NCBI GenBank assembly: GCA_009692155.1
Contig: SHZW01000008.1
Span: 1-64,000 of the forward strand
Length of the DNA: 64,000 nucleotides
Reading direction: 5' to 3'
Source: Nitrospiraceae bacterium
Lineage (GTDB): Bacteria; Nitrospirota; Nitrospiria; Nitrospirales; Nitrospiraceae
Position 1 is the first letter of the stretch. Each line of letters starts with the position of its first letter. Shown here piece after piece: positions 8,596-17,367 of the stretch. The position numbers and the translations under genes were made by a program. The notes beneath the pieces are model-generated. The model was not told the origin of the DNA. It saw only the letters and a list, made by a program, of their open reading frames with translations, and ran no database searches.

Positions 8596-8856
8596 ATGCT
8601 CAAGCCAATCGCTTTTGCCAACGCGATAGCCGTCACGACCGCCGCGCTGACGGTGTTTCTCTGGACGCTGAGGGTTCTTCTGCCGTCGTTTTTTACCTTC
8701 TTCTTCAACGCGCAGTTTTTCGGCGCCGACGTCGCCTCGCTGCTACCGATAGATGCGAACCCGCTGCTCATGCTGGCCGAATGTGTCGCGCTCCTCGCAG
8801 GCGCTTGGGGCATCGGCTACCTGTGGGCCACGCTGTATAATCGTTGGGCCATGTAA
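8596..8856 (+). CDS. Small two-helix membrane protein
   Basis: 86 aa with two hydrophobic segments, about residues 7-40 (with an FFTFFFN stretch) and 58-80 (LLMLAECVALLAGAWGIGYLWATLY). It resembles small bacterial two-TM DUF5676-type proteins, but that is from memory. Starts 4 nt after the ettA stop; GAGGTAGCAGG, overlapping the ettA stop, serves as ribosome site, so it is probably co-translated. Confidence 0.65.
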   Translation: MLKPIAFANAIAVTTAALTVFLWTLRVLLPSFFTFFFNAQFFGADVASLLPIDANPLLMLAECVALLAGAWGIGYLWATLYNRWAM

Positions 8857-8865
8857 CGTTTCGCG

Positions 8866-9393
8866 TCACGGACTCTCGCACCTCGGCCGTGTCGGCACGT
8901 TCCCCACGTCGCTGAAATTCGGTACTTCGCGCCTGGACACGATGAACTCGTAGGGAAATTCCCGCGCCTTGAGATAGGGCTTGGGGCGATCGAGATCATC
9001 CTGCGGCGCGTCTTCACACCAGACGGTGACACCCACCGTACCCTCGGCAAGGTCTTTGATCTGGTTGGCGCCTAGGACTTTCCCGCAGATCGTTTCGCGC
9101 ATGCGCGGCTCCGCCTCGACGATGACCCTTTTGTCCGTCGGCCGCGCGCGAAACACAATCCCGTCCGGCCGTTCGTCGTAGGCGACCGTGTTGAGGCTGC
9201 ACTGCGGCAGCAGGCGCACGCTGCCCTCGGCCGTGTCGAACTACAGCGGGCGCTCCGTCTGGTTCCAGTACAGCAGATGCTGGCGCATCTTTCCTTTCGA
9301 GTCTTCCGCCTCCAGCGCGCCCGAGTACACGTAGTTGTGTGCGCACCCGGACACCAGCATCATCGCGACCATCAGCCACCGTGTCTGCGTCAT
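8866..9393 (-). pseudogene. Lipoprotein gene interrupted by an in-frame TAG
   Basis: From ATG 9393 (ribosome site GGAGGAGG 8 nt upstream) the frame encodes a lipoprotein signal peptide ending in the lipobox LVSGC and about 50 residues ending NQTERPL. A TAG follows at 9241-9243, and the same frame runs on (FDTAEGSVRLLPQCSLN...) for another 125 codons to TGA at 8866, with coding-like composition. A single base change from a sense codon explains this. It follows the hydrolase gene at 9414 by 20 nt, as an operon partner. Either a recent pseudogene or a base-call error. Confidence 0.7.
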
Positions 9394-9413
9394 GGCATGT
9401 TCCTCCTCCGGCG

Positions 9414-10211
9414 TTATCCCAGCAGGCTCACGAGGTCGTCGCCCAGGCCCGGATGCGACCAGTATCCGACGTGCGCCGCGAGCCAGGCGCTGCCCACGTC
9501 CACCACCTTGTCTTGAATGATCCACCCGCAGTCTTCGTCGTCCGTCGCAAACCGCTCCACGATGGTGTAGCCGTCGTTCGGCTTGCCGTAGAAAGAGCCC
9601 GTGACGACCGGGTCGGTGCGATCCCAGTAATTGACCCACCGCAGAAACTTGGCTTTGGTGCTGGGGCCCAGCGGCGTCACCTTGTTGCGCTTGAACAGGC
9701 GCAACCCGATGGGCGAGCCGAGCGTCACCAATCCCTGCACGGGCCACGTCTTCCGGTCGTCACGGTCGAAATAGCCCTCGGTGTCGATCAATTGGTTGAC
9801 CGCGTCGAACGCATAGATCGATCCGAGACTGTGGGCCACGAGATAGAGCGGGTGCCCGTCCTCGTGGATGTCGAGAATGCGCTCCACCAGGCCCTGGCGT
9901 ATTTTGTAAGCCGTGCTGCCCTCGTTGAGGGCGATCACGACGTCGCCCACGACGTCGATCGTGAGGTCCAGGGCCTTTTGCGCGATGAGGTTCTTGACGA
10001 AGAGCTTGAGCACGGTGCGCAGGAGGCGCTGCGACTTGTCGTTGATGTTCTCGTACCGGTACATCGCCGTCTCGAAATCCAGCGGCGCGCCGTTGAGCCG
10101 GGTCTCGATCAGCTGCTTGAGATCCTCGTGCTGGTTCTGATCCTCATCCTCGCCGACCTGCACGCCGTGCACGACGAGAATTTTCTTCGGGAGCGCGGGA
10201 TCAACGGCCAT
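9414..10211 (-). CDS. Alpha/beta-hydrolase (lipase-like)
   Basis: 265 aa, cytoplasmic by lack of a signal peptide. KKILVVHGVQVGEDEDQ is the oxyanion-side strand-turn, and LYLVAHSLGSIYAFDAVNQL contains the nucleophile elbow G/A-H-S-L-G, with Ser as nucleophile. A later His (AAHVGYWSHPG) is a candidate catalytic residue. Substrate unknown; PGAP1-like or lipase-like is the nearest description. Followed by the interrupted lipoprotein gene on the same strand and preceded by a good promoter at 10287-10315. Confidence 0.72.
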   Translation of the reverse strand: MAVDPALPKKILVVHGVQVGEDEDQNQHEDLKQLIETRLNGAPLDFETAMYRYENINDKSQRLLRTVLKLFVKNLIAQKALDLTIDVVGDVVIALNEGSTAYKIRQGLVERILDIHEDGHPLYLVAHSLGSIYAFDAVNQLIDTEGYFDRDDRKTWPVQGLVTLGSPIGLRLFKRNKVTPLGPSTKAKFLRWVNYWDRTDPVVTGSFYGKPNDGYTIVERFATDDEDCGWIIQDKVVDVGSAWLAAHVGYWSHPGLGDDLVSLLG

Positions 10212-10286
10212 ACAACCTCCTTGCCGGCAACCGGCGCCGGTGACCGTGCGATGCGAGACCGCTTGGCAGGGCCGCCCGGACCTGTC

Positions 10287-10315
10287 ATCCTAGCGAGGTT
10301 CCTGAAATCAATCAA
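10287..10315 (-). promoter_or_regulatory. Promoter for the 9414-10211 hydrolase
   Basis: On the minus strand: TTGATT (10315-10310), 17-nt spacer, TAGGAT (10292-10287), about 75 nt upstream of the hydrolase start in the divergent intergenic region. Confidence 0.5.
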
Positions 10316-10364
10316 ATAGGCGTCGGATCGATGGCGCCGGCACGGCAGGAGGAATGGGGATCTC

Positions 10365-11075
10365 GTGAAAGTCGAACAACTCGGCGGGCTAAAAGTACGG
10401 CTGACCGGCGGGACGGATGGCCGGGGCGGCGGCGATGGTCCGGTCGTCGTGCTTCTGCACGGGTGGGGCGCGCCGGGCGACGATCTGGTGCCGCTGGGAC
10501 AGGAAATTGACACGCCGCACGGCACGCGTTACGTCTTTCCGGAAGCCCCGCTGTCGCTCCAGATGGGCTTCGGCGACTCGCGCGGATGGTGGATGTTGGA
10601 TATCGATAAACGTCAGCGCGAAATTGCCGCCGGCCGTGCGCGTGATCTGTCACGCAAGGTCCCGGAAGGATTGGCTGAGGCGCGCACAAAGGTGATTGCG
10701 CTGCTCGATGAACTGGAACGCCGCGCAGGCGCAAAGCAGATCGTCCTCGGCGGCTTCTCGCAAGGCGCCATGCTGGCCTGCGACGTCGCCCTGCACACCG
10801 GCAAGCCGCTCGTGGGCCTGGTGATGCTGTCGGGAACCCTGCTCGCGGCGGATGAATGGACGCCGCTGATGCCGACACGCAAAGGGCTGAAGGTGTTTCA
10901 AAGTCACGGGAGCATGGACCAGCTTTTGCCGTCCTTCATGGCCGAGCAACTGCGCGACCTACTCAACCAGGCCGGATTGTCAGTGGAGTGGGTCGGCTTC
11001 CGTGGCGGGCACGAGATTCCAGGCCTGGTGCTTGAGAAGCTGGGCGAGTTTCTTCGGGCCGTGTTCGCTCACTAA
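10365..11075 (+). CDS. Phospholipase/carboxylesterase-family hydrolase
   Basis: 236 aa serine esterase of the Abhydrolase_2 type. VVVLLHGWGAPGDDLVPLG provides the oxyanion hole; QIVLGGFSQGAMLACDVAL holds the GxSxG nucleophile; the Asp is in FQSHGSMDQLLP and the His in FRGGHEIPG. All three triad residues are present. Start GTG 10365; a strong AGGAGG lies 13 nt upstream, with GGGGA closer. Substrate is unknown; related enzymes hydrolyse short-chain esters or lysophospholipids. Confidence 0.82.
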   Translation: MKVEQLGGLKVRLTGGTDGRGGGDGPVVVLLHGWGAPGDDLVPLGQEIDTPHGTRYVFPEAPLSLQMGFGDSRGWWMLDIDKRQREIAAGRARDLSRKVPEGLAEARTKVIALLDELERRAGAKQIVLGGFSQGAMLACDVALHTGKPLVGLVMLSGTLLAADEWTPLMPTRKGLKVFQSHGSMDQLLPSFMAEQLRDLLNQAGLSVEWVGFRGGHEIPGLVLEKLGEFLRAVFAH

Positions 11076-11114
11076 GGACGCGTCACGAACGACGAGATAC
11101 GCGTTCTTCCACGC

Positions 11115-12701
11115 TTACCGCGGCCACAGGCGATCGTACCATTTTGCAGCTCGCGGCTCCTTCTTGCGGTGCCGGATGTGGTAGGTCTTTGCTTGCAGCT
11201 TCTCCCAGTCGATCACCACGCGCCCGTCCTTCTGTTCGTGCAGCTTCTTCCAGGATTCCAGAAGATTCAGGCAGGCATGGTCGAGGTGGCGCAGCGACTC
11301 GAAATGCATTTCCACAACTACGCCGGGCGGCACGTCTTCCAGGGCGGTGGCCAGCTTGGGCAGGCTGACGAAGGTCGCAATGCCCATCAAGTGGAACCGA
11401 TAGGTCACCGCCGGCGCGTCGGCCAGTTGCTCCAGATGGGTTTCCAGGTTCTGAGTTGTGTAGAGCAGCTTCCAGATTGCCAGCCCGACACCCACCAGCA
11501 CGCCGGTCAGCAGATTGGTGGCGACGATCACCCCCATCGTGCCGAAGTAGATGGTCACCTCGCTCCGCCCGTACTCCCGCAACTCCTTGATCACCTCAAG
11601 GTTCATCAGCTTGTATCCGGTGAAGACGAGAATGGCGCCCAGGCAGGCGGTGGGAATCTGCCGCAGCACGAATGGCAGGAAGGCGACAAAGAGTAATAGC
11701 CACGCGCCATGCAAAATGGCCGAGGCGCGCGTCTGCGCGCCGGCCTGGACGTTCGCGGAACTGCGCACGATCACGCCGGTCATCGGCAGCGCCCCCAGCA
11801 GGCCGTACAATGCATTGCCTACGCCTTGGGAGAACAACTCCTTGTTGTACCGCGTGCGGGGGCCGGAATGCAGTTGGTCCACAGCGGTCGCGGACAAGAG
11901 AGTTTCCACGCTGGCGATGAATGCCAGCGCCAGCGAGGCCGAGAGCAGCGACGTGTCCGTCAGGTGCGCCAGGCTTTCGAGCTTGGGAAGCTCGATGATG
12001 GTCAGCAGATCGTCGCGCACCTTCACGTGGGCGATCGGGAGATCGTAGAACATGGTCACGGCGGTTGCGAGCACCACGCCGACGAGCACTCCCGGGAGGA
12101 CCTGTATTTTTTTCGGCGCAAACTTGTTCCACAGGATGATCGTTACGATCGTCAACACCCCGACCGCCGCCGCCTCCTGGTGCGCGGGTCCGCCCTCCGC
12201 GGGAAACACAGCTTTCCAGAGTCCCGCCGGTATACTCAGGATGTTCTCGAGACCGGTGGCGCGGGGCGCGTCGTCGATCATGATGTGAAACTGGCCGGCG
12301 AGAATCATCATGCCGATGCCGGACAGCATGCCGTGGATCACGGCCGGGGAGACGGCGCGGAACCATTGGCCCAGTTGCAGCCAGGCCGCCAGGATTTGCA
12401 GGGCGCCGGCCACCAGGATGATGACGCCCAGCTTCTCCATCCTGAAGGTCTGGATGTATTGCCAGACGATCACGCTCAGGCCGGCAGCCGGACTGCTTAC
12501 TTGCAAGGGGCATCCGGCAAGCGCTCCCGCAACCAACCCGCCGATGATGCCTGTGATAATGCCGGCGGCGGGCGGCGCGCCGGAGGCCACCGCAATGCCC
12601 ATGCAGAGCGGCAGCGCCACGAAAAAGACCACGATGGATGCAAACAGATCGTGCTTGAGATCGGAGAGCGGAAAATGCGTTGGCGTCAGATCGGATTTCA
12701 T
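11115..12701 (-). CDS. SulP-family anion transporter with STAS domain
   Basis: 528 aa inner-membrane protein. It has the SulP N-terminus (DLFASIVVFFVALPLCMGIAVASGAPPAAGIITGIIGG), about 10-12 hydrophobic segments, and a C-terminal cytosolic STAS domain from about residue 430. SulP proteins carry sulfate, bicarbonate or dicarboxylates; the substrate cannot be read from sequence, though bicarbonate uptake would suit an autotroph. It begins 7 nt after the DUF748-like gene, last of a five-gene unit with leuCD. Confidence 0.88.
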   Translation of the reverse strand: MKSDLTPTHFPLSDLKHDLFASIVVFFVALPLCMGIAVASGAPPAAGIITGIIGGLVAGALAGCPLQVSSPAAGLSVIVWQYIQTFRMEKLGVIILVAGALQILAAWLQLGQWFRAVSPAVIHGMLSGIGMMILAGQFHIMIDDAPRATGLENILSIPAGLWKAVFPAEGGPAHQEAAAVGVLTIVTIILWNKFAPKKIQVLPGVLVGVVLATAVTMFYDLPIAHVKVRDDLLTIIELPKLESLAHLTDTSLLSASLALAFIASVETLLSATAVDQLHSGPRTRYNKELFSQGVGNALYGLLGALPMTGVIVRSSANVQAGAQTRASAILHGAWLLLFVAFLPFVLRQIPTACLGAILVFTGYKLMNLEVIKELREYGRSEVTIYFGTMGVIVATNLLTGVLVGVGLAIWKLLYTTQNLETHLEQLADAPAVTYRFHLMGIATFVSLPKLATALEDVPPGVVVEMHFESLRHLDHACLNLLESWKKLHEQKDGRVVIDWEKLQAKTYHIRHRKKEPRAAKWYDRLWPR

Positions 12702-12708
12702 GCCGGCG

Positions 12709-13428
12709 CTATTTAAAAATCTTCTTGAGGCTCTCCGCGGCCTTGCTCGCGGCCTCTCCCGCTTGTTTGGTCTGGTCGGTCACCGCGCTCGTGGCCGATC
12801 GGGTGATGGCAGAGAACACAGTCGAGAAGACCTGCTCCGGGGTCGCCCCGCCGGTTTCTTTGCCGATGTCCGTGAGGTGGATGTCCGGAAGGCTGAGCCG
12901 CAGGCTCGGGCCGCCGAAGCTGGCCGCCACGCGGCCGTTAGTCAGGGTGAATTTCTTGATGAGGAGTTTTTTGGATCCCGAGGCAGCCGTCCTGGCCGGC
13001 TTGTCGTCGGCTGGTTTCGACGAACCGGCGGGCACGGCAGCCGTCACGTTGCCCTGGATCACGCTGAGGTTGCTGGTGGGGAGACCTTAAAAAGTAATGT
13101 CCGGAGCCTCCACGAGAATTTCGTCGATGACCACCGTGTCCGAAAGAGCCGAGCGCAGGTCCAGGCGGACGCGCGCCGTGCCCAGCCGCACAGCGTGCGG
13201 CGCCGTGAAGCCCGGCGGATTGCCGATCTCGAGCCCGTCGAGTTGCACCAGGCCGTTCAGCAGCTCGATGCGGACATTCTCCAGCTTGACCGTCGTTTTG
13301 GTGAGCCCGGAGCCGATCTCCACGATGGCGGTCTGTACCAGTGTGCCGAGCCACAGGTTCATTGCGATGAAGAGGAGCACTCCCGCAGCCACGACCGCGC
13401 CGATCACGATATTAACCCGCGTGCTCAT
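12709..13428 (-). pseudogene. DUF748/AsmA-like envelope protein gene interrupted by an in-frame TAA
   Basis: The frame starts at ATG 13428 with one N-terminal membrane helix (VNIVIGAVVAAGVLLFIAMNLWL), then KLENVRIELLNGLVQLDGLEIGNPPGF, a repeat style of AsmA/DUF748 proteins that span the envelope. TAA at 13087-13089 follows APDITF; the same frame then continues GLPTSNLSVIQGNV and runs 117 more codons to 12709. The sense flow across the stop (ITF-x-GLPTSNLSVIQGN) is typical of the family, so the stop looks like one substitution. Tight spacing to both neighbours (16 and 7 nt). Confidence 0.72.
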
Positions 13429-13444
13429 AAGCTCCTCCCGCGGT

Positions 13445-13837
13445 CTACTCGGCCGCCTTGACGCTGTCCACGAAGTAGGGGGTGTCGCCGAAACAGGTTG
13501 AAGGCAGGTAACGGAATTCCCGGTAATGCAGGATGACCCTCTTCCCCAACAGGCCGTTGACCTGCTGGGCGAGAGGTTCGTCCCACATCTTCACGCTGAA
13601 CGTCCAAAGCACTGGCGCCACGCCGGGCACGGTGGTCATGGCCAGCTCGCCTTCGTAGGTTTTGCAGAGCCAGCCCTTGTGCGAGAGTTTTTGGAGGTAG
13701 CCGACCCGGTCGCCGTCCGAATAGCTCCAGTTGAAGATGAAGACGAGGTAGCCACCTATCGCAAGGATCAGCAACACCGCTGCCCACTTCAGCATGGGCC
13801 GCAGCACCGTGGTGATGAAGTCTCTGAGCCAGTCCAT
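13445..13837 (-). CDS. Single-pass membrane protein of unknown function
   Basis: 130 aa with one membrane helix at residues 16-38 and a C-terminal domain containing WSYSDGDRVGYLQKLSHKGWLCKTYEGELAM and a late cysteine pattern (STCFGDTPYF). I recall similar proteins as conserved hypotheticals but know no function. Positioned 7 nt after leuD and 16 nt before the DUF748-like gene, within the leuC-leuD-SulP operon. Confidence 0.75.
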   Translation of the reverse strand: MDWLRDFITTVLRPMLKWAAVLLILAIGGYLVFIFNWSYSDGDRVGYLQKLSHKGWLCKTYEGELAMTTVPGVAPVLWTFSVKMWDEPLAQQVNGLLGKRVILHYREFRYLPSTCFGDTPYFVDSVKAAE

Positions 13838-13844
13838 CTATCTA

Positions 13845-14465
13845 TTACCTCGCAAGATCGGTAAACAGCCATGGCGCGTCGGATAGGCGCCGCTTCTCGT
13901 AGGCCGCGATGGCCAAAGCATGCTGGAGGCTGAGGCCGATCGCGTCCAATCCCCTATACAGACAATCCTTCCGGAACGGATCGATGTCGAACCGGTATTT
14001 CGTGCCGTCCGGCGCCGTCACGGTCTGTGCGGCGAGATCCACCGTCAGTTGGCAGCCTTCCTTTGAAGCGCCCTTGAACAGCGCCTGGACTTCATCGGCC
14101 TTCAACACGACCGGCAGGATGCCGTTCTGAAAGCAATTGTTATAGAAAATATCCGCGAAGCTGGGCGCGATGACGGAGCGAAACCCCTGATCGAGCAAGG
14201 CCCAGGGCGCATGCTCGCGCGAGGAGCCGCAGCCGAAGTTATCGCGGGTCAATAAGATGCTCGCGTGTTTGTAACGCGGCTGGTTCAGGAAAAAATCCGG
14301 ATCTTGCGATCCGTCCTTCCTCTTGCGCCAGTCGTAGAACAACCCTTCCCGCAATCCCGTGCGCTTGATCGTTTTCAGAAACTGCTTGGGGATGATCTGG
14401 TCCGTGTCCACGTTGACCCGATCGAGCGGGGCGACGAGTCCGGTGAGCGTCGTAAACGCTTGCAT
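13845..14465 (-). CDS. leuD: 3-isopropylmalate dehydratase small subunit
   Basis: With LeuC, isomerises 2-isopropylmalate to 3-isopropylmalate in leucine synthesis. 206 aa from ATG 14465 (GGAGA 5 nt upstream). Signatures: [20 protein letters not shown] near the N-terminus and the swivelling-domain loop [16 protein letters not shown], then [17 protein letters not shown]. The open frame extends 11 codons upstream into a repeat, which I exclude. Follows leuC by 77 nt. Confidence 0.95.
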   Translation of the reverse strand: MQAFTTLTGLVAPLDRVNVDTDQIIPKQFLKTIKRTGLREGLFYDWRKRKDGSQDPDFFLNQPRYKHASILLTRDNFGCGSSREHAPWALLDQGFRSVIAPSFADIFYNNCFQNGILPVVLKADEVQALFKGASKEGCQLTVDLAAQTVTAPDGTKYRFDIDPFRKDCLYRGLDAIGLSLQHALAIAAYEKRRLSDAPWLFTDLAR

Positions 14466-14474
14466 CAGCGTCTC

Positions 14475-14540
14475 CGCAATGCAAAATGAAAAATGCAAAG
14501 TGAAATATTTGACATTTTAAATTTACAATTTTTCATTGTC
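14475..14540. repeat. Short-period inverted repeat (AAAATGC type) between leuC and leuD
   Basis: AT-rich direct units (GCAAAATG, AAAAATG, CAAAGTG) followed by inverted units. Perfect 10-bp stem AATGAAAAAT (14485-14494) with ATTTTTCATT (14528-14537). It occupies nearly the whole leuC-leuD gap inside an operon and its composition contrasts sharply with the GC-rich genes on both sides. Confidence 0.65.
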
Positions 14541-14542
14541 GA

Positions 14543-15946
14543 TTACTTCCAATGGCGTATATCGACAAAATGTCCTTCCACCGCCGCGGCGACGGCCATG
14601 ATCGGCGACACCAGATGCGTCCGGCCGCCCGCACCCTGCCGTCCTTCGAAATTCCGATTGCTGGTGGAGGCGCACCGCTCGCCCGGCTGGAGCACGTCCG
14701 CGTTCATGGCCAGGCACATGCTGCAGCCCGCCTCACGCCACTCGAAGCCGGCGTCTCTGAAAATTTTGTCGAGTCCTTCCTGCTCCGCCTGGTGCTTGAC
14801 CAATCCCGAACCGGGCACCACCATCGCATGCACGCTCTGTGCGACCTTTTTGCCTTTTGCGAAGCTCGCCGCCAGACGCAGGTCTTCGATCCTCGAGTTG
14901 GTGCAGGAACCGATGAAGACCTTGTCGATGTTGATCTGCGTCATGGGCGTGTTGGGCGTGAGCCCCATATATTCCAGCGCCCGCTCCGCCGCCTTGCGCG
15001 ATTTCTCGTCAGACATGGCCTTCGGATCCGGCACCTTCCCATCCACGCCGGTGACCATGCCGGGGCTCGTGCCCCAGGTGACTTGCGGCGCAATCTGCTC
15101 GGCGTTCAATTCGATGGTCAGATCGTACTTTGCGCCGGGGTCGGTCGGCAGGTCGCGCCAGGCCTTGACGGCGCGGTCGAACAGGTCGCCCGCCGGCGCC
15201 ATTGGGCGGCCCTTGATGTAGGCGGCGGTCTTCTCGTCCGGTGCGACCATGCCCGCACGGGCGCCGGCCTCGATGGACATGTTGCACAATGTCATGCGGC
15301 CTTCCATTGTCAGGCCACGGATGACGGAGCCGGTATATTCGATCACATAACCCGTGCCGCCCGCCGTGCCGATCCTGCCGATGATGGCGAGAATCACGTC
15401 CTTGGCCGAGCAGTGATCGGACAATTTCCCGTCCACGCGAATCTCCATCGTCCTGGGTCTGGTCTGGATCAGGCATTGCGTGGCCAGCACATGCTCGACC
15501 TCGCTGGTGCCGATGCCGAAGGCCAGGGCCCCGAACGCGCCGTGCGTGGAGGTGTGCGAATCGCCGCAGACGATGGTCATGCCGGGCAGCGTGAACCCCT
15601 GCTCGGGACCGATCACGTGGACGATCCCCTGCCGGGCGTCGTTCATGCCGAAGATGGTGATGCCGAAATCCCGGCAATTCTCTTCCAGCGTCTGAATTTG
15701 CTTCGCGCTGACGGGATCGGCGATGCCGAGCTTCCGGTCGGTCGTCGGCACATTGTGATCAGGCACGGCCAGCGTCGCCCCGGGCCGCCGGGGCTTCCGG
15801 CCGGCCAGCTTCAAGCTTTCGAATGCTTGCGGCGAGGTGACTTCGTGCACCAGTTGCCGGTCGACGTAGAGCAGCGTCGTGCCGTCCGGCTCCGTGTGGA
15901 CGATGTGCGCATCCCAGATTTTTTCGAACAGTGTTTGGGCGGCCAT
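14543..15946 (-). CDS. leuC: 3-isopropylmalate dehydratase large subunit
   Basis: Aconitase-family [4Fe-4S] enzyme of leucine synthesis, partner of LeuD. 467 aa from ATG 15946 with AGGAG 6 nt upstream. Iron-sulfur ligands are in [15 protein letters not shown] and GCSMCLAMN (C-x2-C); other signatures are [21 protein letters not shown] and the N-terminal KIWDAHIV. The open frame runs further upstream to 16357, but that part overlaps the lipoprotein gene on the other strand and lacks family resemblance. Confidence 0.95.
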   Translation of the reverse strand: MAAQTLFEKIWDAHIVHTEPDGTTLLYVDRQLVHEVTSPQAFESLKLAGRKPRRPGATLAVPDHNVPTTDRKLGIADPVSAKQIQTLEENCRDFGITIFGMNDARQGIVHVIGPEQGFTLPGMTIVCGDSHTSTHGAFGALAFGIGTSEVEHVLATQCLIQTRPRTMEIRVDGKLSDHCSAKDVILAIIGRIGTAGGTGYVIEYTGSVIRGLTMEGRMTLCNMSIEAGARAGMVAPDEKTAAYIKGRPMAPAGDLFDRAVKAWRDLPTDPGAKYDLTIELNAEQIAPQVTWGTSPGMVTGVDGKVPDPKAMSDEKSRKAAERALEYMGLTPNTPMTQINIDKVFIGSCTNSRIEDLRLAASFAKGKKVAQSVHAMVVPGSGLVKHQAEQEGLDKIFRDAGFEWREAGCSMCLAMNADVLQPGERCASTSNRNFEGRQGAGGRTHLVSPIMAVAAAVEGHFVDIRHWK

Positions 15947-16121
15947 GGGCGCTCCTGCAACCGGGCGAGAGCGCAGTATAACAGGTTCACCGCTGGGTCT
16001 GAAAGCGAGCACGCATCGGCGGGCGGATCGAGTGGCGCCATGCCCGGCCACATTCCAAAACTGGTGTCCATGACGACGAATCGGGTAGAATGCTGGCCGC
16101 GTCGAGACGGAGAGTGAACTG

Positions 16122-17336
16122 ATGCGCCAGTACCGACATCGCCGAGCGACGACATCCCGGCCTGCTTCCTTGAGCCTCTCCCTGTCGGCCTGCGCGCTGT
16201 TCGTGGCGTGCCTGTTCCTGTGGTCGTGTGCGACTCCGCCCCCTGGGCCGGTTTCTGTCGCATCTCCCGTGCCTCTGCCCGAGCCGAAGCGCAAGAAGGC
16301 TCCCGCTCCTCCGAAACGGCTCGTGATGACGCCTGAAATGGACGAGCGACTGGCCAACCCGCTGCTCTCGCTGCTGGAGCGGGAAGCCCAGATTCAGATT
16401 CTGGGAAAGAAACTGGACGATGCGATCCAGGAAACCGTGCGCAGCAAATCCAAACTCGCCAGTAAGGAGAGCCGGGCCGAAGCCGCGTCCAATCTTGCCG
16501 AAGCGGAAGTGGGGCTGAAGACGCTCAAGGACTCCAACAAGGGCCTGGACAAAAGGCCGGATTATTCGTACGTGGCCCAGCTTATGAAGACCAGCACGGA
16601 GGAGCTCAAAAAAGAGAACTACGGAGGCTCTCTCTACCTGACCAATCAGATCAAGGCCCGGATCAGAGACTTGCAAGACAGGGTTGAGAGCGAACAGCAC
16701 GAGAAGTCCGATACGGCCGCGGCAGGCAAGTCTTCCGCCTCATCGGAGTTCGACGCGAAACTCGCCAGGCTCCAGGCGGTGCTGTCGGAGAAGGATGCGC
16801 AGGTCGAGACCCTTCACCGAAAGCTCGACGACACGATTCAGGAAGCGGTCCGCACCAAGTCCAAGCTCCGGAGCCAGGAAAATAAGGCCGAAGCCGCGTC
16901 AAGTTTTGCTGAGGCGGAAACGGCGATGAAGACGCTCAAGGAATCCATGCCGGGTGCCGACACGCGGTCCGAGATCATCCAGGCGAATGCCCTCATGAAG
17001 ATGGGTGCGGACGAGCTGAAGAAGGAAAATTACAGCGGAACCCTCTACGTCGCCAATCAGGTCAAGGACATCCTCAAGGATATCTAGGACACGACGCAGG
17101 GCCGGGAGAAAGTTGCACCGGTGGACGGCGAGGTGCTGTTTGCCCTGCCACTCGCGCTTAAGATAGCCGCATCCGGGAAGGTTCGCGAACATCCTGCCGC
17201 TGACTCCGCCGTCGCCTGGTCCGTCGAGCGGGGCGCGTCGCCGATCGCGCTCTCCTACAAAGGTCCATGGATTCGCGTGAAAGGCGAGAGCGATCGGTCG
17301 GGCTGGATGTTTTATAACCTGCTCGCCAGTCCGTGA
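16122..17336 (+). pseudogene. Two-repeat lipoprotein with C-terminal SH3-like domain, split by an in-frame TAG
   Basis: Signal peptide with lipobox (FLWSC), a Pro-rich linker, then two homologous copies of a roughly 115-residue helical unit: LDDAIQETVRSKSKLASKESRAEAA... and LDDTIQEAVRTKSKLRSQENKAEAA..., each ending in a LKKENYxGxLYxxNQ motif. TAG at 17085-17087 ends this at 321 aa, but the same frame continues DTTQGREKVAPVDGEVLFALP and then a bacterial SH3-like domain (GPWIRVKGESDRSGWMFYNLLASP) to 17336. One base change (for example CAG to TAG) explains the break. The product up to the TAG could still be made. Confidence 0.7.
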
Positions 17337-17367
17337 CGAGCGTGGCCGCCGGGGCGGGATCGTGTGC

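Noticed and set aside
14552-16117. 521-codon plus-strand frame opposite leuC
   Set aside because: LeuC is unmistakable on the other strand and the shadow frame has no recognisable domain or ribosome site.
9241-17087. TAG reassigned as a sense codon
   Set aside because: Other genes here end normally on TAG (for example ettA, rfaE2, dtd and two of the DsrE-type genes), one of the three interrupting stops is TAA, and no suppressor tRNA is seen.
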